Positions 32,301 through 46,051 of a stretch of 64,000 nt of DNA are shown here, in pieces. How positions within the stretch are numbered: position 1 is the stretch's first letter; the number at the start of each line of letters is the position of its first letter. Under the pieces are notes generated by a model, which did no database searches, was not told the origin of the DNA, and saw only the letters and a program-made list of their open reading frames with translations. Position numbers and translations under genes: made by a program. The stretch comes from Candidatus Peribacteraceae bacterium (GTDB lineage Bacteria; Patescibacteriota; Gracilibacteria; Peribacterales; Peribacteraceae), in NCBI GenBank assembly GCA_028703445.1, contig JAQVMW010000001.1, positions 1-64,000 of the forward strand. Reading direction: 5' to 3'.

Positions 32301-33752
32301 TTGATGATTTCCCCTCTCCCTATGACAACACATGAATCTTCGCGCTCGGTGCACCTGCGCATCGCAGGCATGCACTGCGCCGGCTGTGAGCTCCTGCTCG
32401 AGCGCAAATTCAAGTCCCTCCCGGGCGTTCTCTCCGTGCGCGTGAACAACCGCAAGGGCACCGCCACACTGTGGCTCAATGACACCGCATCCCTCGCAAG
32501 AGGCGACATCGAACAGACTCTTGCCGGCAGCGACTACCGGCTCGTCTCATTCGGGACCGAAACTGTAGTACACGTCTCCTCTGCCCAGACGAGTGATGTC
32601 CCGTCCCACCAACGCTTTCTCGAAATTGGCGGGGCGCTCGTGATCATCTTCGCCGTCTACAAGCTTCTGCAGACGTTCGACATCGTGTCTCTCGCCCCCT
32701 CTACTGCGGGCGCACTCACTTTCGGCGGCGTCTTCGTGATCGGCCTCGTCGCGGGTACGAGCAGCTGCCTCGCCGTCACGGGAGGCCTGCTGCTCGCCAT
32801 GGCCGCCAAGTACCACGAGATCCATCCGTCCGACTCGTCCATGCAGAAGATGAAACCGCTCCTGCAATTCAATAGCGGACGACTCATTTCGTACTTCGTG
32901 CTCGGCGGCGTCGTGGGCGTGATCGGTGAGTCCATCACCCTCTCTGCCCAAATCACCGGGTACATGAACATCGTCATTGCCCTCGTGATGATCTATCTGG
33001 CCATGACGATCCTCAAAATCCTTCCGAAAGGGCTTTTGGGCATCCGGCCACCCAAGGCGATGTCACACTGGATCGCAGACCTTGCGGAAAACAAACATCC
33101 CGCAGCGCCCTTCGCGCTCGGCGCGCTGACGTTCTTCCTGCCCTGCGGCTTCACACAGTCACTGCAACTCGTTGCGCTCGCCTCGGGCAGTTTCGTCTCG
33201 GGCGCGCTCGTGATGGGTATTTTCGCCCTGGGCACGCTGCCCTCGCTCCTCGGCCTGAGCTTCATTTCCTCCAACGCCCGGGGATCAGCCTCGCGGCTCT
33301 TTCTGACTTTCTCGGGCACACTGGTGCTCCTGCTCGCCCTGTTCAATCTGCGAAGCGGTTTGGCACTCGCCGGATATACTGTGGATCTTCCCTTCACCAG
33401 CGTGACTCAGCAGGCGCAGCAATCCACGGACGATCCCTCTTCCCCCGATCCTAACCCCAGCCCCAGCCCTAATCCTAACCCTACGCTCTCCGTTCAGGAC
33501 GTCTCCATGGCCGTCACGGGCTACGGCTACGAACCGAGTGAAATCACGATTCGCTCCGGTGTTCCTGTCCGTTTTCACGTGGATGGCACCAACGCCGGAG
33601 GCTGCACACGGGGCTTCGTGATCCCCTCTCTCGGCATCCAGAAAATTCTGGCAGCGGGAGACAACGTCTTCGAATTCACGCCGGAGTCACCCGGCCGCAT
33701 CCCCTTCAGCTGTTCCATGGGCATGGTCCGCGGTTCCTTTACCGTCCTCTGA
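32301..33752 (+). CDS. HMA domain - SafE/DsbD-like transporter - cupredoxin fusion, copper handling
   Basis: Three parts. Residues 17-75 are a heavy-metal-associated domain with GMHCAGC. About 105-360 are six membrane helices of the sulfite-exporter/DsbD_2 (SafE) type, with [13 protein letters not shown] and [10 protein letters not shown]. The C-terminal 100 residues are a cupredoxin-like domain ([20 protein letters not shown] and FSCSMGM ligands). The linker between parts 2 and 3 is a [11 protein letters not shown] run encoded by CCTAAYCC-type repeats. It ends 1 nt before copA, so they are co-transcribed. An in-frame ATG at 32322 is an alternative start. Confidence 0.8.
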   Translation: MMISPLPMTTHESSRSVHLRIAGMHCAGCELLLERKFKSLPGVLSVRVNNRKGTATLWLNDTASLARGDIEQTLAGSDYRLVSFGTETVVHVSSAQTSDVPSHQRFLEIGGALVIIFAVYKLLQTFDIVSLAPSTAGALTFGGVFVIGLVAGTSSCLAVTGGLLLAMAAKYHEIHPSDSSMQKMKPLLQFNSGRLISYFVLGGVVGVIGESITLSAQITGYMNIVIALVMIYLAMTILKILPKGLLGIRPPKAMSHWIADLAENKHPAAPFALGALTFFLPCGFTQSLQLVALASGSFVSGALVMGIFALGTLPSLLGLSFISSNARGSASRLFLTFSGTLVLLLALFNLRSGLALAGYTVDLPFTSVTQQAQQSTDDPSSPDPNPSPSPNPNPTLSVQDVSMAVTGYGYEPSEITIRSGVPVRFHVDGTNAGGCTRGFVIPSLGIQKILAAGDNVFEFTPESPGRIPFSCSMGMVRGSFTVL

Positions 33753-33753
33753 T

Positions 33754-36078
33754 ATGGAAACGAAACGCACCATTCTTGCCATCACCGGCATGCACTGCAG
33801 TAGCTGCGCTGCACTGATTTCTGATCACCTGAAACAGACGACGGGCGTGACGGAGGCGAACGTCAACTTCGCCTCCGCCAAAGCCTCCATCCTCTTCAAT
33901 CCTTCCATCGTCAGCGAAGATGACCTGATCAAAGCAGTGAAAGAAGCGGGTTATCGAGCCACCAAAGCATCGGATCATAACCGGGATGCCGACCGCAAAC
34001 GCCGCATCGAAGAGATCACTTCCGCGCGCTCAAGCTTTCTCCGGGCGTTCGTCCTCAGCCTGCCGCTGCTCCTCACCATGCTCATCCCCTTCCTGCCGGA
34101 CGGCGGGTGGAAAGTCTCCTTCGATCCGTGGATGGGCATCTTTTCGCTCGTCTTTGCGACACCCGTGCAATTCTGGCTCGGAGCGGGTTTCTACCGTGGT
34201 TTTTGGTCCAGTCTGAAGATGAAGACATTCACGATGGACAGTCTCATCGCCATCGGCACTTCTACGGCATACTTCTACAGTCTCTTGAACTTCATCATCG
34301 CCACGGTGGAACGCCGGTCACTCCTCGGCGAAACACAAAACCTCTACTTCGAAGTCGCCGCCCTGCTCATCACATTCGTCCTGCTCGGCAAGTGGCTGGA
34401 AGCGCGGGCCAAAGGCCGCACGAGCGAAGCCATCGAGAAACTGATGGGGCTCACGCCCAAGACCGCTCGCGTACTGCGTGCAGGTCAGCCGACGGATGTG
34501 CCCATCGAGCAGGTGCAGGTCGGGGACACGATCATCGTGCGCCCGGGCGAAAAGATCCCCGTGGACGGTCTCGTGACGCGCGGCCTCTCGTCCGTGGATG
34601 AATCCATGCTGACAGGAGAGAGCATCCCCGCGGAGAAGAAGGAGGGCGACCGCGTGTTCGGCGCGACCCTGAACCAGCACGGCTCCATCGAATTCACGGC
34701 AGACAGAATCGGAGCGGAAACCGCGCTCGCGCGCATCATCCGCTTCGTGGAAGAGGCGCAAGGATCGAAAGCCCCCATTCAGGACTTCGCGGACAAGATT
34801 TCGCGCTGGTTCGTGCCCGCGGTGATCCTGGCCGCCATCGTCACATTGGTCATCTGGCTCCTGCTGGGTCAGACGCTCACCTTCGCCCTGCTCGCGTTCG
34901 TTTCGGTCATCGTCATCGCCTGCCCCTGCGCGCTCGGACTCGCAACGCCGACGGCCCTCATGGTCGCCACCGGACGGGGCGCGGAGCTGGGCATCCTGAT
35001 CCGCGGCGGCGAACCGCTGGAAGCCGCTCAGGGCATCGACACCATCATCTTCGACAAGACCGGAACCCTCACCAGAGGCAAACCAGAGGTAACGGACATT
35101 CTGCCGACCGGCTCTCTGGATGAAACGAAGCTCCTCGCGATCGCGGCGAGCATCGAGCAGGTTTCGGAGCACCCGCTGGCCGAAAGCATCGTGCGCAAAG
35201 CGACGGAAGATCATGTCTCCCTTTCGTCTGTGGAAAACTTCCGCGCGATTCCCGGCCACGGCGTCATGGGACAGATTGCCGGAGTGATCTACTCCTTCGG
35301 CAACCGCAAACTGATCGAGCAGATTCGCCTTCCTGCGGAGAATATCGAGGAACGTCTGCGCTCTCTCGAAGACGCCGGTAAGACCGCCATGATCCTCGCG
35401 ACGGAAAAGGGAATCCTCGGCATCATCGCCGTGGCGGATACACTCAAAGAGACAACGCCGTCCGCCATCGGCGCGCTGAAGCGCTTGGGAATCACTCCCG
35501 TAATGATTACCGGGGATAACGACCGCACGGCCCGCGCCATGGCCAGACAGGCCGGCATCGATCAGGTGCTCGCGGACGTGCTGCCGGAAGAGAAGGCCAA
35601 TGAAGTGAAGCGTCTGCAGGCGGAAGGGAAAAACGTCGCGATGGTGGGTGACGGCATCAACGACAGCCCGGCTCTCGCACAGGCCAATCTGGGAATCGCC
35701 ATGGGCAGCGGCACCGACATCGCCATGGAGACCGGAGGCATCGTGCTCGTCAGAAACGACCTGCGCGATGTCGCGACCTCGATCGCCCTCAGCCGCGCCA
35801 CGGTGAGCAAGATCAAGCAGAACCTGTTCTTCGCGCTCTTCTACAACATCATCGGCATCCCCATCGCCGCGCGCGCCTTCGCCTCGTTCGGCATCGTACT
35901 CAAACCCGAGCTTGCCGGATTCGCCATGGCATTGAGCTCCTTCTCCGTCGTGACCAATTCCCTTTTGCTCAAAGGTTGGCAGCCGGGCAAATGGAATCTC
36001 CTCTCGCGCTTGGCACCGGTGATCATGGCTGTTGGCTTCACGGCACTCTTCCTCTTCTTTGCACGGCTGAGTGCATGA
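33754..36078 (+). CDS. copA: Copper-translocating P-type ATPase
   Basis: Exports Cu+ from the cytoplasm. One N-terminal HMA domain (GMHCSSC), the membrane copper site [10 protein letters not shown], phosphorylation motif DKTGTLT, HPLAES in the nucleotide domain, TGES in the actuator domain, and [16 protein letters not shown] are all present. 774 aa, full length. It is the last gene of the copper operon; a perfect 16-bp hairpin follows the stop. Confidence 0.96.
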   Translation: METKRTILAITGMHCSSCAALISDHLKQTTGVTEANVNFASAKASILFNPSIVSEDDLIKAVKEAGYRATKASDHNRDADRKRRIEEITSARSSFLRAFVLSLPLLLTMLIPFLPDGGWKVSFDPWMGIFSLVFATPVQFWLGAGFYRGFWSSLKMKTFTMDSLIAIGTSTAYFYSLLNFIIATVERRSLLGETQNLYFEVAALLITFVLLGKWLEARAKGRTSEAIEKLMGLTPKTARVLRAGQPTDVPIEQVQVGDTIIVRPGEKIPVDGLVTRGLSSVDESMLTGESIPAEKKEGDRVFGATLNQHGSIEFTADRIGAETALARIIRFVEEAQGSKAPIQDFADKISRWFVPAVILAAIVTLVIWLLLGQTLTFALLAFVSVIVIACPCALGLATPTALMVATGRGAELGILIRGGEPLEAAQGIDTIIFDKTGTLTRGKPEVTDILPTGSLDETKLLAIAASIEQVSEHPLAESIVRKATEDHVSLSSVENFRAIPGHGVMGQIAGVIYSFGNRKLIEQIRLPAENIEERLRSLEDAGKTAMILATEKGILGIIAVADTLKETTPSAIGALKRLGITPVMITGDNDRTARAMARQAGIDQVLADVLPEEKANEVKRLQAEGKNVAMVGDGINDSPALAQANLGIAMGSGTDIAMETGGIVLVRNDLRDVATSIALSRATVSKIKQNLFFALFYNIIGIPIAARAFASFGIVLKPELAGFAMALSSFSVVTNSLLLKGWQPGKWNLLSRLAPVIMAVGFTALFLFFARLSA

Positions 36079-36090
36079 CTTCATGTTTCT

Positions 36091-36122
36091 CCGTAGCGGA
36101 GATTCGCGAATCTCCGCTACGG
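36091..36122. terminator. Perfect 32-bp palindrome after copA
   Basis: CCGTAGCGGAGATTCG is followed immediately by its reverse complement. No T-run follows; possibly a terminator or protein site. Confidence 0.6.
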
Positions 36123-36240
36123 ATTATAGATATCTGAATATTATGAACAATTCTTTTATTCAATGTCAGAATTTCTTTTCACTAAGAGCCTTGAAATTCG
36201 GGCTCAAACACTTAAGATGCGCCGAAATTCCTCTCCCCAC

Positions 36241-37224
36241 ATGCACGAAGAGCTGTCTGATGAGCCAAAGTTCACAACGGAAACCGGCCACCCTGTCGTT
36301 GGCACGCCTCATCTTGAGAATCGCAGAGAATTCTTGGAACATGCAATGGCCGGTACCGCTGCCGCACTCGCTACTTCCCTCCCTTCCAATATGGCCATCG
36401 CCCAGGATCACCCTCAGCATGAACACCATCCCGATATGGGACCGCTGCTCGCAAAAGAACTCGCCCACCCCTTCAACCAGGATCCCAACAAGTGGCTGGA
36501 TGCTCACGAGAAGGAATGGCAGGAATGTTTCGACTGCAGCTCTGAACCCGTGACCGAAGTAGAGATGGTCTGTATCGACGAGCGCATGCTCATGCAGGCC
36601 ACCACGCAGTCCGGCAAGCGCATCCTGCGCATGGCGGGTTCGGGCGTGCTCTGGAAGAACGCCGATGAGCTTGTGAATGCGATCGAGTCGTATATCAAAA
36701 AACTGGCGAATGGGAGACCTCTCAATACCATCACGGTCAAGATCAGCGCCCACCTGACCTGCGGAGCAGCAGGAATCGCTTTTGGGAATGAGGAGAATCC
36801 GGACAAGGCAGCAAGCAACTATCAGGAAGGCACGATTGTCGCAAAACTCAGGGCACGCGGCATCAACGCCGTGCATACCGGCAATGCCCCGATGGTCAAA
36901 GGACCGCACACGGGCATCGCAGCCGCAGTGGATTGCACGGACGGGCGCCTGCAGCGGTTACCCGGCATCAATTCCTTCGTCATCTCCTCTCCGAATAATG
37001 TTGAGCAAGCCATTAAGGAGGCCATGCTGGCACTCCAGATCGCCGCGGGCAGCCACGCCTACGGCGAAGCGCTCAATCAATTCACTTTCGTCATTTTCTC
37101 CGATCCTGCGCGTCCTGAAGTGGCAGAGCAAATCACGAAAGCTCTGCAGGAGCAGACGAAGGAGTACACTGCGAAGGGCATGGACATTCGCTTCGTGACG
37201 CGGAGAGCACCGGCAGTGAAGTAG
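36241..37224 (+). CDS. Tat-exported beta-carbonic-anhydrase-like protein
   Basis: 327 residues from ATG 36241. A twin-arginine signal is visible (NRREFLEHAMAGTAAALATS), followed by a His-rich segment (DHPQHEHHPD). The body carries CxDxR (C111, D113, R115 in MVCIDERML) and HxxC (H171, C174 in SAHLTCGAA), the zinc-site and dyad arrangement of beta-carbonic anhydrases, at the usual spacing of about 60. The rest is divergent. TTGAAA-16-TAAGAT precedes it by about 22 nt. In-frame ATGs at 36163 and 36217 lie at or upstream of that -10. Its position after copA may mean metal-linked regulation. Confidence 0.65.
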   Translation: MHEELSDEPKFTTETGHPVVGTPHLENRREFLEHAMAGTAAALATSLPSNMAIAQDHPQHEHHPDMGPLLAKELAHPFNQDPNKWLDAHEKEWQECFDCSSEPVTEVEMVCIDERMLMQATTQSGKRILRMAGSGVLWKNADELVNAIESYIKKLANGRPLNTITVKISAHLTCGAAGIAFGNEENPDKAASNYQEGTIVAKLRARGINAVHTGNAPMVKGPHTGIAAAVDCTDGRLQRLPGINSFVISSPNNVEQAIKEAMLALQIAAGSHAYGEALNQFTFVIFSDPARPEVAEQITKALQEQTKEYTAKGMDIRFVTRRAPAVK

Positions 37225-37253
37225 GCAGTTCCCTCTACACCCTATTCCTCGCC

Positions 37254-38180
37254 CTATTTAAGCGCCGCTTTCGCCGCCGACAGTTCGGCCAGTTCCGACG
37301 TGATCTTCGCCTGTCTCGTCTGGTTGTAGACGATGGTGAGGTCGCCAAGAAGCTCCGTGGCGTTATCAGAGGCCGCACGCATTGCCACCATCCGCGCGGA
37401 GTGTTCTGAGGCGCCGGCCTCGAGGATGGCCTGATACACCTGGATCTCGGTGAGTTGGGGCAGGATGGTCTGCAGGATCGCATCGGCCGACGGCTCCAGC
37501 ACATACTCCCCCACCCCTTCGGCATGCATCGCCTGCTGCGTCTCTTTGCGGTACTTGCGCGGGAGCAGACTCTCGAGCATGTCTTTGAGATCCGTCTGCG
37601 AGAAGGGTAAGAGCACCTTCACCGTCGATTCCTGCACAAGCGCCGAAACGAAGTCCGGGAAGATGAGCGAAACGGAGTCGTAGATCCCTGCGAGGAATCC
37701 TTCCGTCGCCATGCGTGCAATCGGCAGGACATCCTTGAACGTGGGGTAGCTGGAGAATGCCGGGAAAGCCGCAACCACCTTCTGGTTCAATCTCGGGAGG
37801 AATTGCTGTCCCTTGCGCCCGACTGCGATGAATTCGACAGACTCGAACGTGGAAAGCTTTTTGAGTCCCTGGAGGTACTGCGTGGTCGTGCGCAGCAGCT
37901 GGGCATTCAGATTGCCGCACATGCCGCGGTCGGGCGTGAAGAGGATCGCGAGAATCTTTTTGGGCTCGCGCTTCTGCAGGTATGGATGGAGCTCCGGATG
38001 CACGTCGGCAAGCTTCTGCAGGACCTGCCACGCGAGAAAAGCATAATTGCGAAGCTTCTGTGCATTCGAGACCGCACGGCGCATCTTGGAGGCCGCGACA
38101 AGCTCCATGGCCTTGGTGACCTGATGGGTGGCCTTGATGGCTTTCATCTTACGTCTCAGGTCTCGCAGACTACGCGCCAT
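37254..38180 (-). CDS. atpG: ATP synthase gamma subunit
   Basis: Central stalk rotor of F1. MARSLRDLRRKMKAIKATHQ, VTKAMELVAASKM at the start and the C-terminal SARMVAMRAASDNATELLGD with YNQTRQAKITSELAEL are the two conserved helices. 308 aa from ATG 38180; the frame extends 15 codons upstream without conservation. It is last in the ATP synthase cluster here. Confidence 0.93.
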   Translation of the reverse strand: MARSLRDLRRKMKAIKATHQVTKAMELVAASKMRRAVSNAQKLRNYAFLAWQVLQKLADVHPELHPYLQKREPKKILAILFTPDRGMCGNLNAQLLRTTTQYLQGLKKLSTFESVEFIAVGRKGQQFLPRLNQKVVAAFPAFSSYPTFKDVLPIARMATEGFLAGIYDSVSLIFPDFVSALVQESTVKVLLPFSQTDLKDMLESLLPRKYRKETQQAMHAEGVGEYVLEPSADAILQTILPQLTEIQVYQAILEAGASEHSARMVAMRAASDNATELLGDLTIVYNQTRQAKITSELAELSAAKAALK

Positions 38181-38325
38181 AGAGATGAGTGGAATGGGAC
38201 AAAGTCGTATGGTGAGCGGAGCCACGGAGGCCGCAGCCGCAGTGGCGGAGTCGAACCATGCGCCGGAGATCGCGGAGGGAACGAGCCATGTGTTGAGCGT
38301 GTTGTGGGAGTGAGAGAAGGAACGA

Positions 38326-38391
38326 AGTAGTTGGTAGTTAGTAGTTGGTAGCTCGGAAACACAAGCCGAACTACTAGCTACGAGCTACCAG

Positions 38392-38396
<5 letters not shown>
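38326..38396. repeat. GGTAGTTAGTAG perfect-looking hairpin, gene-free
   Basis: Left arm AGTAGTTGGTAGTTAGTAG then TTGGTAGCTCGG, a 9-nt loop, right arm CCGAACTACTAGCTACGAG then CTACCAGCTACC. The same arms flank the four-helix gene at 44046-44447. The atpA stop codon lies in the right arm. Confidence 0.85.
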
Positions 38397-39930
<1,534 letters not shown>

Positions 39931-39934
39931 GTTC

Positions 39935-39975
39935 CTAGGGGGTAGGGATAGGATTAGGGTTAGGATTAGGGCTTA
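39935..39975. repeat. TTAGGATTAGGG microrepeat, single arm
   Basis: Telomere-like GGATTAGGGTTAGGATTAGG units between atpA start and atpH stop; the atpH stop TAA is inside the array. Confidence 0.75.
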
Positions 39976-40383
39976 GGGAAGCGGAATGGGGGCAATGAGC
40001 TGCGCCGAGAGATTACGGAGAGCTCCGCGGAGTGTTGCGTCGTACCGCTCGTCACCGACCTGGAGCAGGATGCCACCCAGAAGGGACGGATCAGCATGTT
40101 CCTCCACAGAGCACGAACGCTTGAGCGCCTGTTCGACCACGTGCGCGATGTCCTTCTTGAGTGTACCGGCACTCTCCGCCGTCGTGATCTTCACCGGCAC
40201 CGTTCCGTCACGCTTGAACCACTCGCGCTCTACCATCCGCGGAAAGATGTGCGCGTCCTTAAAGAGTCCCTGTGCGATCAGAATATGCGCGGCAGCCTCC
40301 GCCAGTGCGGGAATCTCGGCTTCCGGCAGTGTTCTGGCGGTCTCCACGAATGCCCGAGCAAGGGAGGCAGCGGTCATCTTCAT
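39973..40383 (-). CDS. atpH: ATP synthase delta subunit (short)
   Basis: Peripheral stalk protein linking b to alpha. 136 aa, shorter than the usual 170-180. The conserved C-terminal region is visible (VEEHADPSLLGGILLQVGDE then YDATLRGALRNLSAQL). It overlaps the atpF stop by 4 nt. The N-terminal helical domain is reduced. Identity rests on the C-terminal motif and position between atpF and atpA. Confidence 0.88.
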   Translation of the reverse strand: MKMTAASLARAFVETARTLPEAEIPALAEAAAHILIAQGLFKDAHIFPRMVEREWFKRDGTVPVKITTAESAGTLKKDIAHVVEQALKRSCSVEEHADPSLLGGILLQVGDERYDATLRGALRNLSAQLIAPIPLP

Positions 40384-40886
40384 CGCACCATCTTGGGAAG
40401 TTCTTGGACCAGCTGCTCCTGAATGCGTTTCTGGTCGGCAGGGGTGAATTCGCGCTCGAGGAGCTTCTCAGTCATGCGGACGATGACGGTATTCACGGTT
40501 TTCATCACATCCTCCATCATGCTTCGTCTCTCCTCGTCGATGCGCTTGAGGGCATTCTGGATCATGGCTTCGGCCTCTTTTTTGGCGGTCGCATGCATCT
40601 GCTCCTGGAGTTCCGCGGCTTCCTTGCGGATGCGATCGAAGTGCTCGCCACTCTCTCTATCGAGGCGCTTCATCGCCTCTTCGCGCAATTTGGCCATCTC
40701 CTGCGCCTGGTTCTCGATGCGCTTGGCTTCTTCCATGGCCTTGCGGATGCGCTCCGTGCGGGAATCGAGAAGGTTTAAGATCGGACGGTACAGGAAGTAG
40801 CCAAGCACCCCCATGACGATAAGGAAGTTCACGATCTGGGCGATCAGGAGTTGCCAGTTGATGCCGAGTTTGGTGAGTAGTTCCAT
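40380..40886 (-). CDS. atpF: ATP synthase b subunit
   Basis: One N-terminal membrane helix (INWQLLIAQIVNFLIVMGVL) followed by a long charged coiled coil (RKAMEEAKRIENQAQEMAKL onward), the classic b-subunit layout. 168 aa from ATG 40886; the upstream in-frame extension comes from the repeat region and is excluded. Overlaps atpH. Confidence 0.92.
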   Translation of the reverse strand: MELLTKLGINWQLLIAQIVNFLIVMGVLGYFLYRPILNLLDSRTERIRKAMEEAKRIENQAQEMAKLREEAMKRLDRESGEHFDRIRKEAAELQEQMHATAKKEAEAMIQNALKRIDEERRSMMEDVMKTVNTVIVRMTEKLLEREFTPADQKRIQEQLVQELPKMVR

Positions 40887-40925
40887 GCCCTGAGTTGGAT
40901 GAATGATAAGAGGAAGGGAGAAAGT

Positions 40926-41355
<430 letters not shown>

Positions 41356-41423
41356 GGGTCTAAGAGCCGACTCTGCCGATATTTGACAGAAAGTTTGGTT
41401 GTTTTTTTAGCTGATTTTTTGTT

Positions 41424-41651
41424 TCAGCCCTGAGCATGACCCGGTTGCTCCGCCAGACTGCGCTGAATTTTCTCTCGGAATCGTTGGCAAACCTTCTCCT
41501 TCCATCCTCTTTCCAATCTGGCACCTCGCTTCCCGATGCTGCGTAATACCGATTTTTCCTTTGAATCTCCAGCCTTAAGGATTGCATAGGCATCTGCTAG
41601 TTGCTCTTCCGATAATTGGTCTACCAGGATGATTGCTTCTTCGTTCGGCAT
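41424..41651 (-). CDS. Hypothetical small protein inside the ATP synthase cluster (75 aa)
   Basis: MPNEEAIILVDQLSEEQLAD then AYAILKAGDSKEK and a basic C-terminal half. No family recognised; the acidic-then-basic helical make-up could suit a protein-binding role. TACCAT ends 8 nt before ATG. It separates atpB from atpE. Confidence 0.55.
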   Translation of the reverse strand: MPNEEAIILVDQLSEEQLADAYAILKAGDSKEKSVLRSIGKRGARLERGWKEKVCQRFREKIQRSLAEQPGHAQG

Positions 41652-41787
41652 TGGGAGGCATGGTACGCGCGGCCGCGAGCCAGTACAAGATCTTCCTAAA
41701 GAAGAACACCGCAGTCCGTCCCAACAAAACAACCAACAAAAAAAAACTAATCCTTCGTCCTAAGTCCTAATCCCTAATTCCTCATCC

Positions 41788-42627
41788 CTACGCCCGCGCC
41801 ATTTTCACCACGTCGCTCTCGAGCGACCGTGGCTCCACCGCATGCTCCCCATGCCCATGCTCCTCATGCCCTCCGTGCGCCGTCACGGCCATCTTGAGGA
41901 AGACCGCCGTCAGCATCGAGAAGACCAATGCCTGGATGAACCCGACGAAGATCTCGAGCCCCATGAATGGAATGGGTGCGAGGTACGGCATGAGGAAGCT
42001 GATGACCACGAGCAGAACTTCACCCGCAAAAATGTTGCCGAAGAGACGGAAGCTGAACGAGATGATCTTCGCCATCTCGGCAATGAGCTCCAGAATACCC
42101 ACGAACGCCCCGATCGGATCGCGCCACGGAGCCACGAAGAACTTGTTGGCATAGGGCATCACGCCGAGTGCCGCAATCCCGAAGAGCTGCGTCGAAATGA
42201 CCGAGATCAATGCGATCGCGAGCGTCATGTTCACGTCCGCATTCATGGAGCGGAAGAGCGGCAGATTGAGGATTTCGCCCGCATGTTCCTCGGCAATGGT
42301 GATGCTCCCCACGCCCGGAAGAATGCCCATCCAATTGGCGGTCATGAGGAACAGGAAGATCGTGGCGATGAGCGGGAAGAACGTTCTGGTCTGCTTCTTG
42401 CCACCGATGATGGAATCGAAGAACGAAAAGAGCCCCTCGACGATCAATTCAAGGAGAGCCTGAAAACGCCCGGGAACCTCTTTGAATTTCGTCCGGCGGG
42501 CGAAGAACACCACCACGAAGATCACCAGCATCGCCAGCCACGCCATGATCAGGGTATTTCGGATCTCGAAGGACCCGATGTGCGCGATCGTTTCAGAGGC
42601 GAGTGTGGGCGGTTCGATGGCGGCCAT
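41788..42627 (-). CDS. atpB: ATP synthase a subunit
   Basis: Membrane channel subunit. The essential Arg is in FSFRLFGNIFAGEVLLVVIS, and IQALVFSMLTAVFLKMAV is the last conserved helix. 279 aa from ATG 42627 with five or six helices. The C-terminus ends in an unusual His-rich tail (HGGHEEHGHGEHAVE). TATCCT lies 7 nt before ATG. The stop TAG opens a GGATGAGG repeat arm. Confidence 0.94.
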   Translation of the reverse strand: MAAIEPPTLASETIAHIGSFEIRNTLIMAWLAMLVIFVVVFFARRTKFKEVPGRFQALLELIVEGLFSFFDSIIGGKKQTRTFFPLIATIFLFLMTANWMGILPGVGSITIAEEHAGEILNLPLFRSMNADVNMTLAIALISVISTQLFGIAALGVMPYANKFFVAPWRDPIGAFVGILELIAEMAKIISFSFRLFGNIFAGEVLLVVISFLMPYLAPIPFMGLEIFVGFIQALVFSMLTAVFLKMAVTAHGGHEEHGHGEHAVEPRSLESDVVKMARA

Positions 42628-42802
42628 CGGAGGGAGGATAATGGAAAATTCGAAATTGAAAATACAAAGTGTGCAGGAATTGTCCGCGATGCCCATGGAC
42701 TGCTGAACATGAGAGGACAGCAAAAAATCGCTTTCCTACGCAGGAAAATCAGGGGGAGTGAGGTTCCATGGACAAAATCCGGCACAGAGGAATAATGCAG
42801 CC

Positions 42803-43183
42803 ATGAATGAAACCAACGATCTCTACGCGGGAATCTACTGGTCCAGCGTCGCCCTCGTTTTAACTGAAGAAGGGTACAAGGATCCGAGAAACGACCAACG
42901 GTTCGCACAGCATGACCCAGCTCTTACGAATCCTGTAGACGGCCGATTTGGGCGACCGATGCGCGAAGCAGGCGGTATTGCCCGGCAGTTCGCCGGACCG
43001 GATGTCACAATCGAACCGAACTCCGATGCCAGCTTCTATGTTCGTGGTCTCTCTCTATCACAATGTGAACTCATTCGAGAAGCGCTGGAAGGTATTATCA
43101 GTGAAAACCGCGAACATCTATGGTACGTCTCGACCCAGGCAGCCAAAGCGAAACAGCCCCCGAAAGAACCACTTGCAGCCTGA
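42803..43183 (+). CDS. Hypothetical protein on the opposite strand inside the ATP synthase cluster (126 aa)
   Basis: Soluble, no family recognised; segments IYWSSVALVLTEEGYKDPRN and LSLSQCELIREALEGIISEN suggest a small alpha/beta domain. AATAAT ends 6 nt before ATG. Convergent with atpZ (3-nt gap) and divergent from atpB, so it breaks the operon. Confidence 0.55.
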   Translation: MNETNDLYAGIYWSSVALVLTEEGYKDPRNDQRFAQHDPALTNPVDGRFGRPMREAGGIARQFAGPDVTIEPNSDASFYVRGLSLSQCELIREALEGIISENREHLWYVSTQAAKAKQPPKEPLAA

Positions 43184-43186
43184 TGA

Positions 43187-43438
43187 CTAAGGAGCTCCGA
43201 GAATCTCCTTCACCTTGCGGTATACCCCAACCCCAGAAAGCACGATGGCAAGTACAAATCCCGTGATGACGAAGATCGGGGAGGTGCCGAAGTGCTTATC
43301 GAGATAGGCGCCTCCGAAACCGAAAACAGCGACGGGAAGGGCAATGATAAACCCCAGATTCCACGCAAGCCGGAGACTCAACATGAGACCCATCTCCTTG
43401 GAGCCACTTTGGTTCGGCTGTTGCAACATATCTGACAT
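43187..43438 (-). CDS. atpZ: AtpZ/AtpI family F0 accessory protein
   Basis: 83 residues, two membrane helices: LRLAWNLGFIIALPVAVFGF and IFVITGFVLAIVLSGVGVYR, with GGAYLDKHFGTSP between, the AtpZ/AtpI pattern. Such proteins help assemble the c-ring or move Mg2+/Ca2+. TACACT ends 6 nt before ATG. Confidence 0.85.
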   Translation of the reverse strand: MSDMLQQPNQSGSKEMGLMLSLRLAWNLGFIIALPVAVFGFGGAYLDKHFGTSPIFVITGFVLAIVLSGVGVYRKVKEILGAP

Positions 43439-43459
43439 GAGAAGAGTGTAGAGAAAAGG

Positions 43460-43600
43460 TCACAAGGAACCAAGGCTCCAAGAATTCAAGGAAGGACTCA
43501 GGATCCCAGGATCTCAAGGGACGCTATCCGCCTTGAAATCTTTTCGTCTTGGAATCTTTCCTGAATTCTTGTATTCCTGAATTCTTGAAATCCTTCCCTC
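43460..43600. repeat. CAAGGAATTCAAGG inverted microrepeat pair
   Basis: Left GGAACCAAGGCTCCAAGAAT then TCAAGGAAGG; right CTTGGAATCTTTCCTGAATT then CTTGTATTCC. The atpC stop TGA adjoins the right arm. Confidence 0.7.
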
Positions 43601-44033
43601 ACTGTCCTTCCGTGTGCGGCAGTCTCGTCCCTGTCCGCCTTCGGCGCACCACATGCAATCGTGCAAGTTCACGTTCGAGAATGGCAGTTGCCTCCGCGAA
43701 GCCTTCGCGGTCATCGCGCCTCTCTTTCTGCAGCTTCTCGGCTTCGGCCTTGGCCTTGAGAATCGCCTGCTCCTGCAATTCATCGGCGCGATCGGCCGTA
43801 TCCACCATCACGCGGATCGTCCTGCCATCCACCTCGATGACCCCGCGCGACACTGCCAGCACCTGCTCGCCGCCCTTCCAGCGGATCGTGATGGCTCCCG
43901 GCGCAATGATGGAGATCAGCGGAATGTGATGCGGCAGAATCGTGATCTCCCCTCCGGGCGTCGGAAGGGACACGGAGTTCACTTCCCCATCGAACATGGG
44001 GCGGTCGGGCGTGGTGATTTCGAGACGGAGCAT
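43599..44033 (-). CDS. atpC: ATP synthase epsilon subunit
   Basis: N-terminal beta sandwich (LRLEITTPDRPMFDGEVNSV, GEITILPHHIPLISIIAPG) and C-terminal helical hairpin with ADRADELQEQAILKAKAEAE. 144 aa, full length. It follows atpD but is separated from it by the inserted four-helix element. Confidence 0.93.
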   Translation of the reverse strand: MLRLEITTPDRPMFDGEVNSVSLPTPGGEITILPHHIPLISIIAPGAITIRWKGGEQVLAVSRGVIEVDGRTIRVMVDTADRADELQEQAILKAKAEAEKLQKERRDDREGFAEATAILERELARLHVVRRRRTGTRLPHTEGQ

Positions 44034-45895
<1,862 letters not shown>

Positions 45896-46051
45896 AGGGG
45901 TAAAGAGGGAACTTTTTCCATGTGAGAAAAATACGGTGATTTCGGCATTTTCACCATACGCGATGGGATCCACTCGCTTCTTGCGCGCCTTCAAACAATG
46001 ACAGTAAAACGAATGGAACGATCAAGAAACATACACGACTGCATCAGCCAC

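Noticed and set aside
34318-36084. 588-codon open frame antisense to copA
   Set aside because: It mirrors the GC-rich codons of a clearly intact P-type ATPase, has His/Asp/Glu/Gly-biased composition, no family motif and no promoter.
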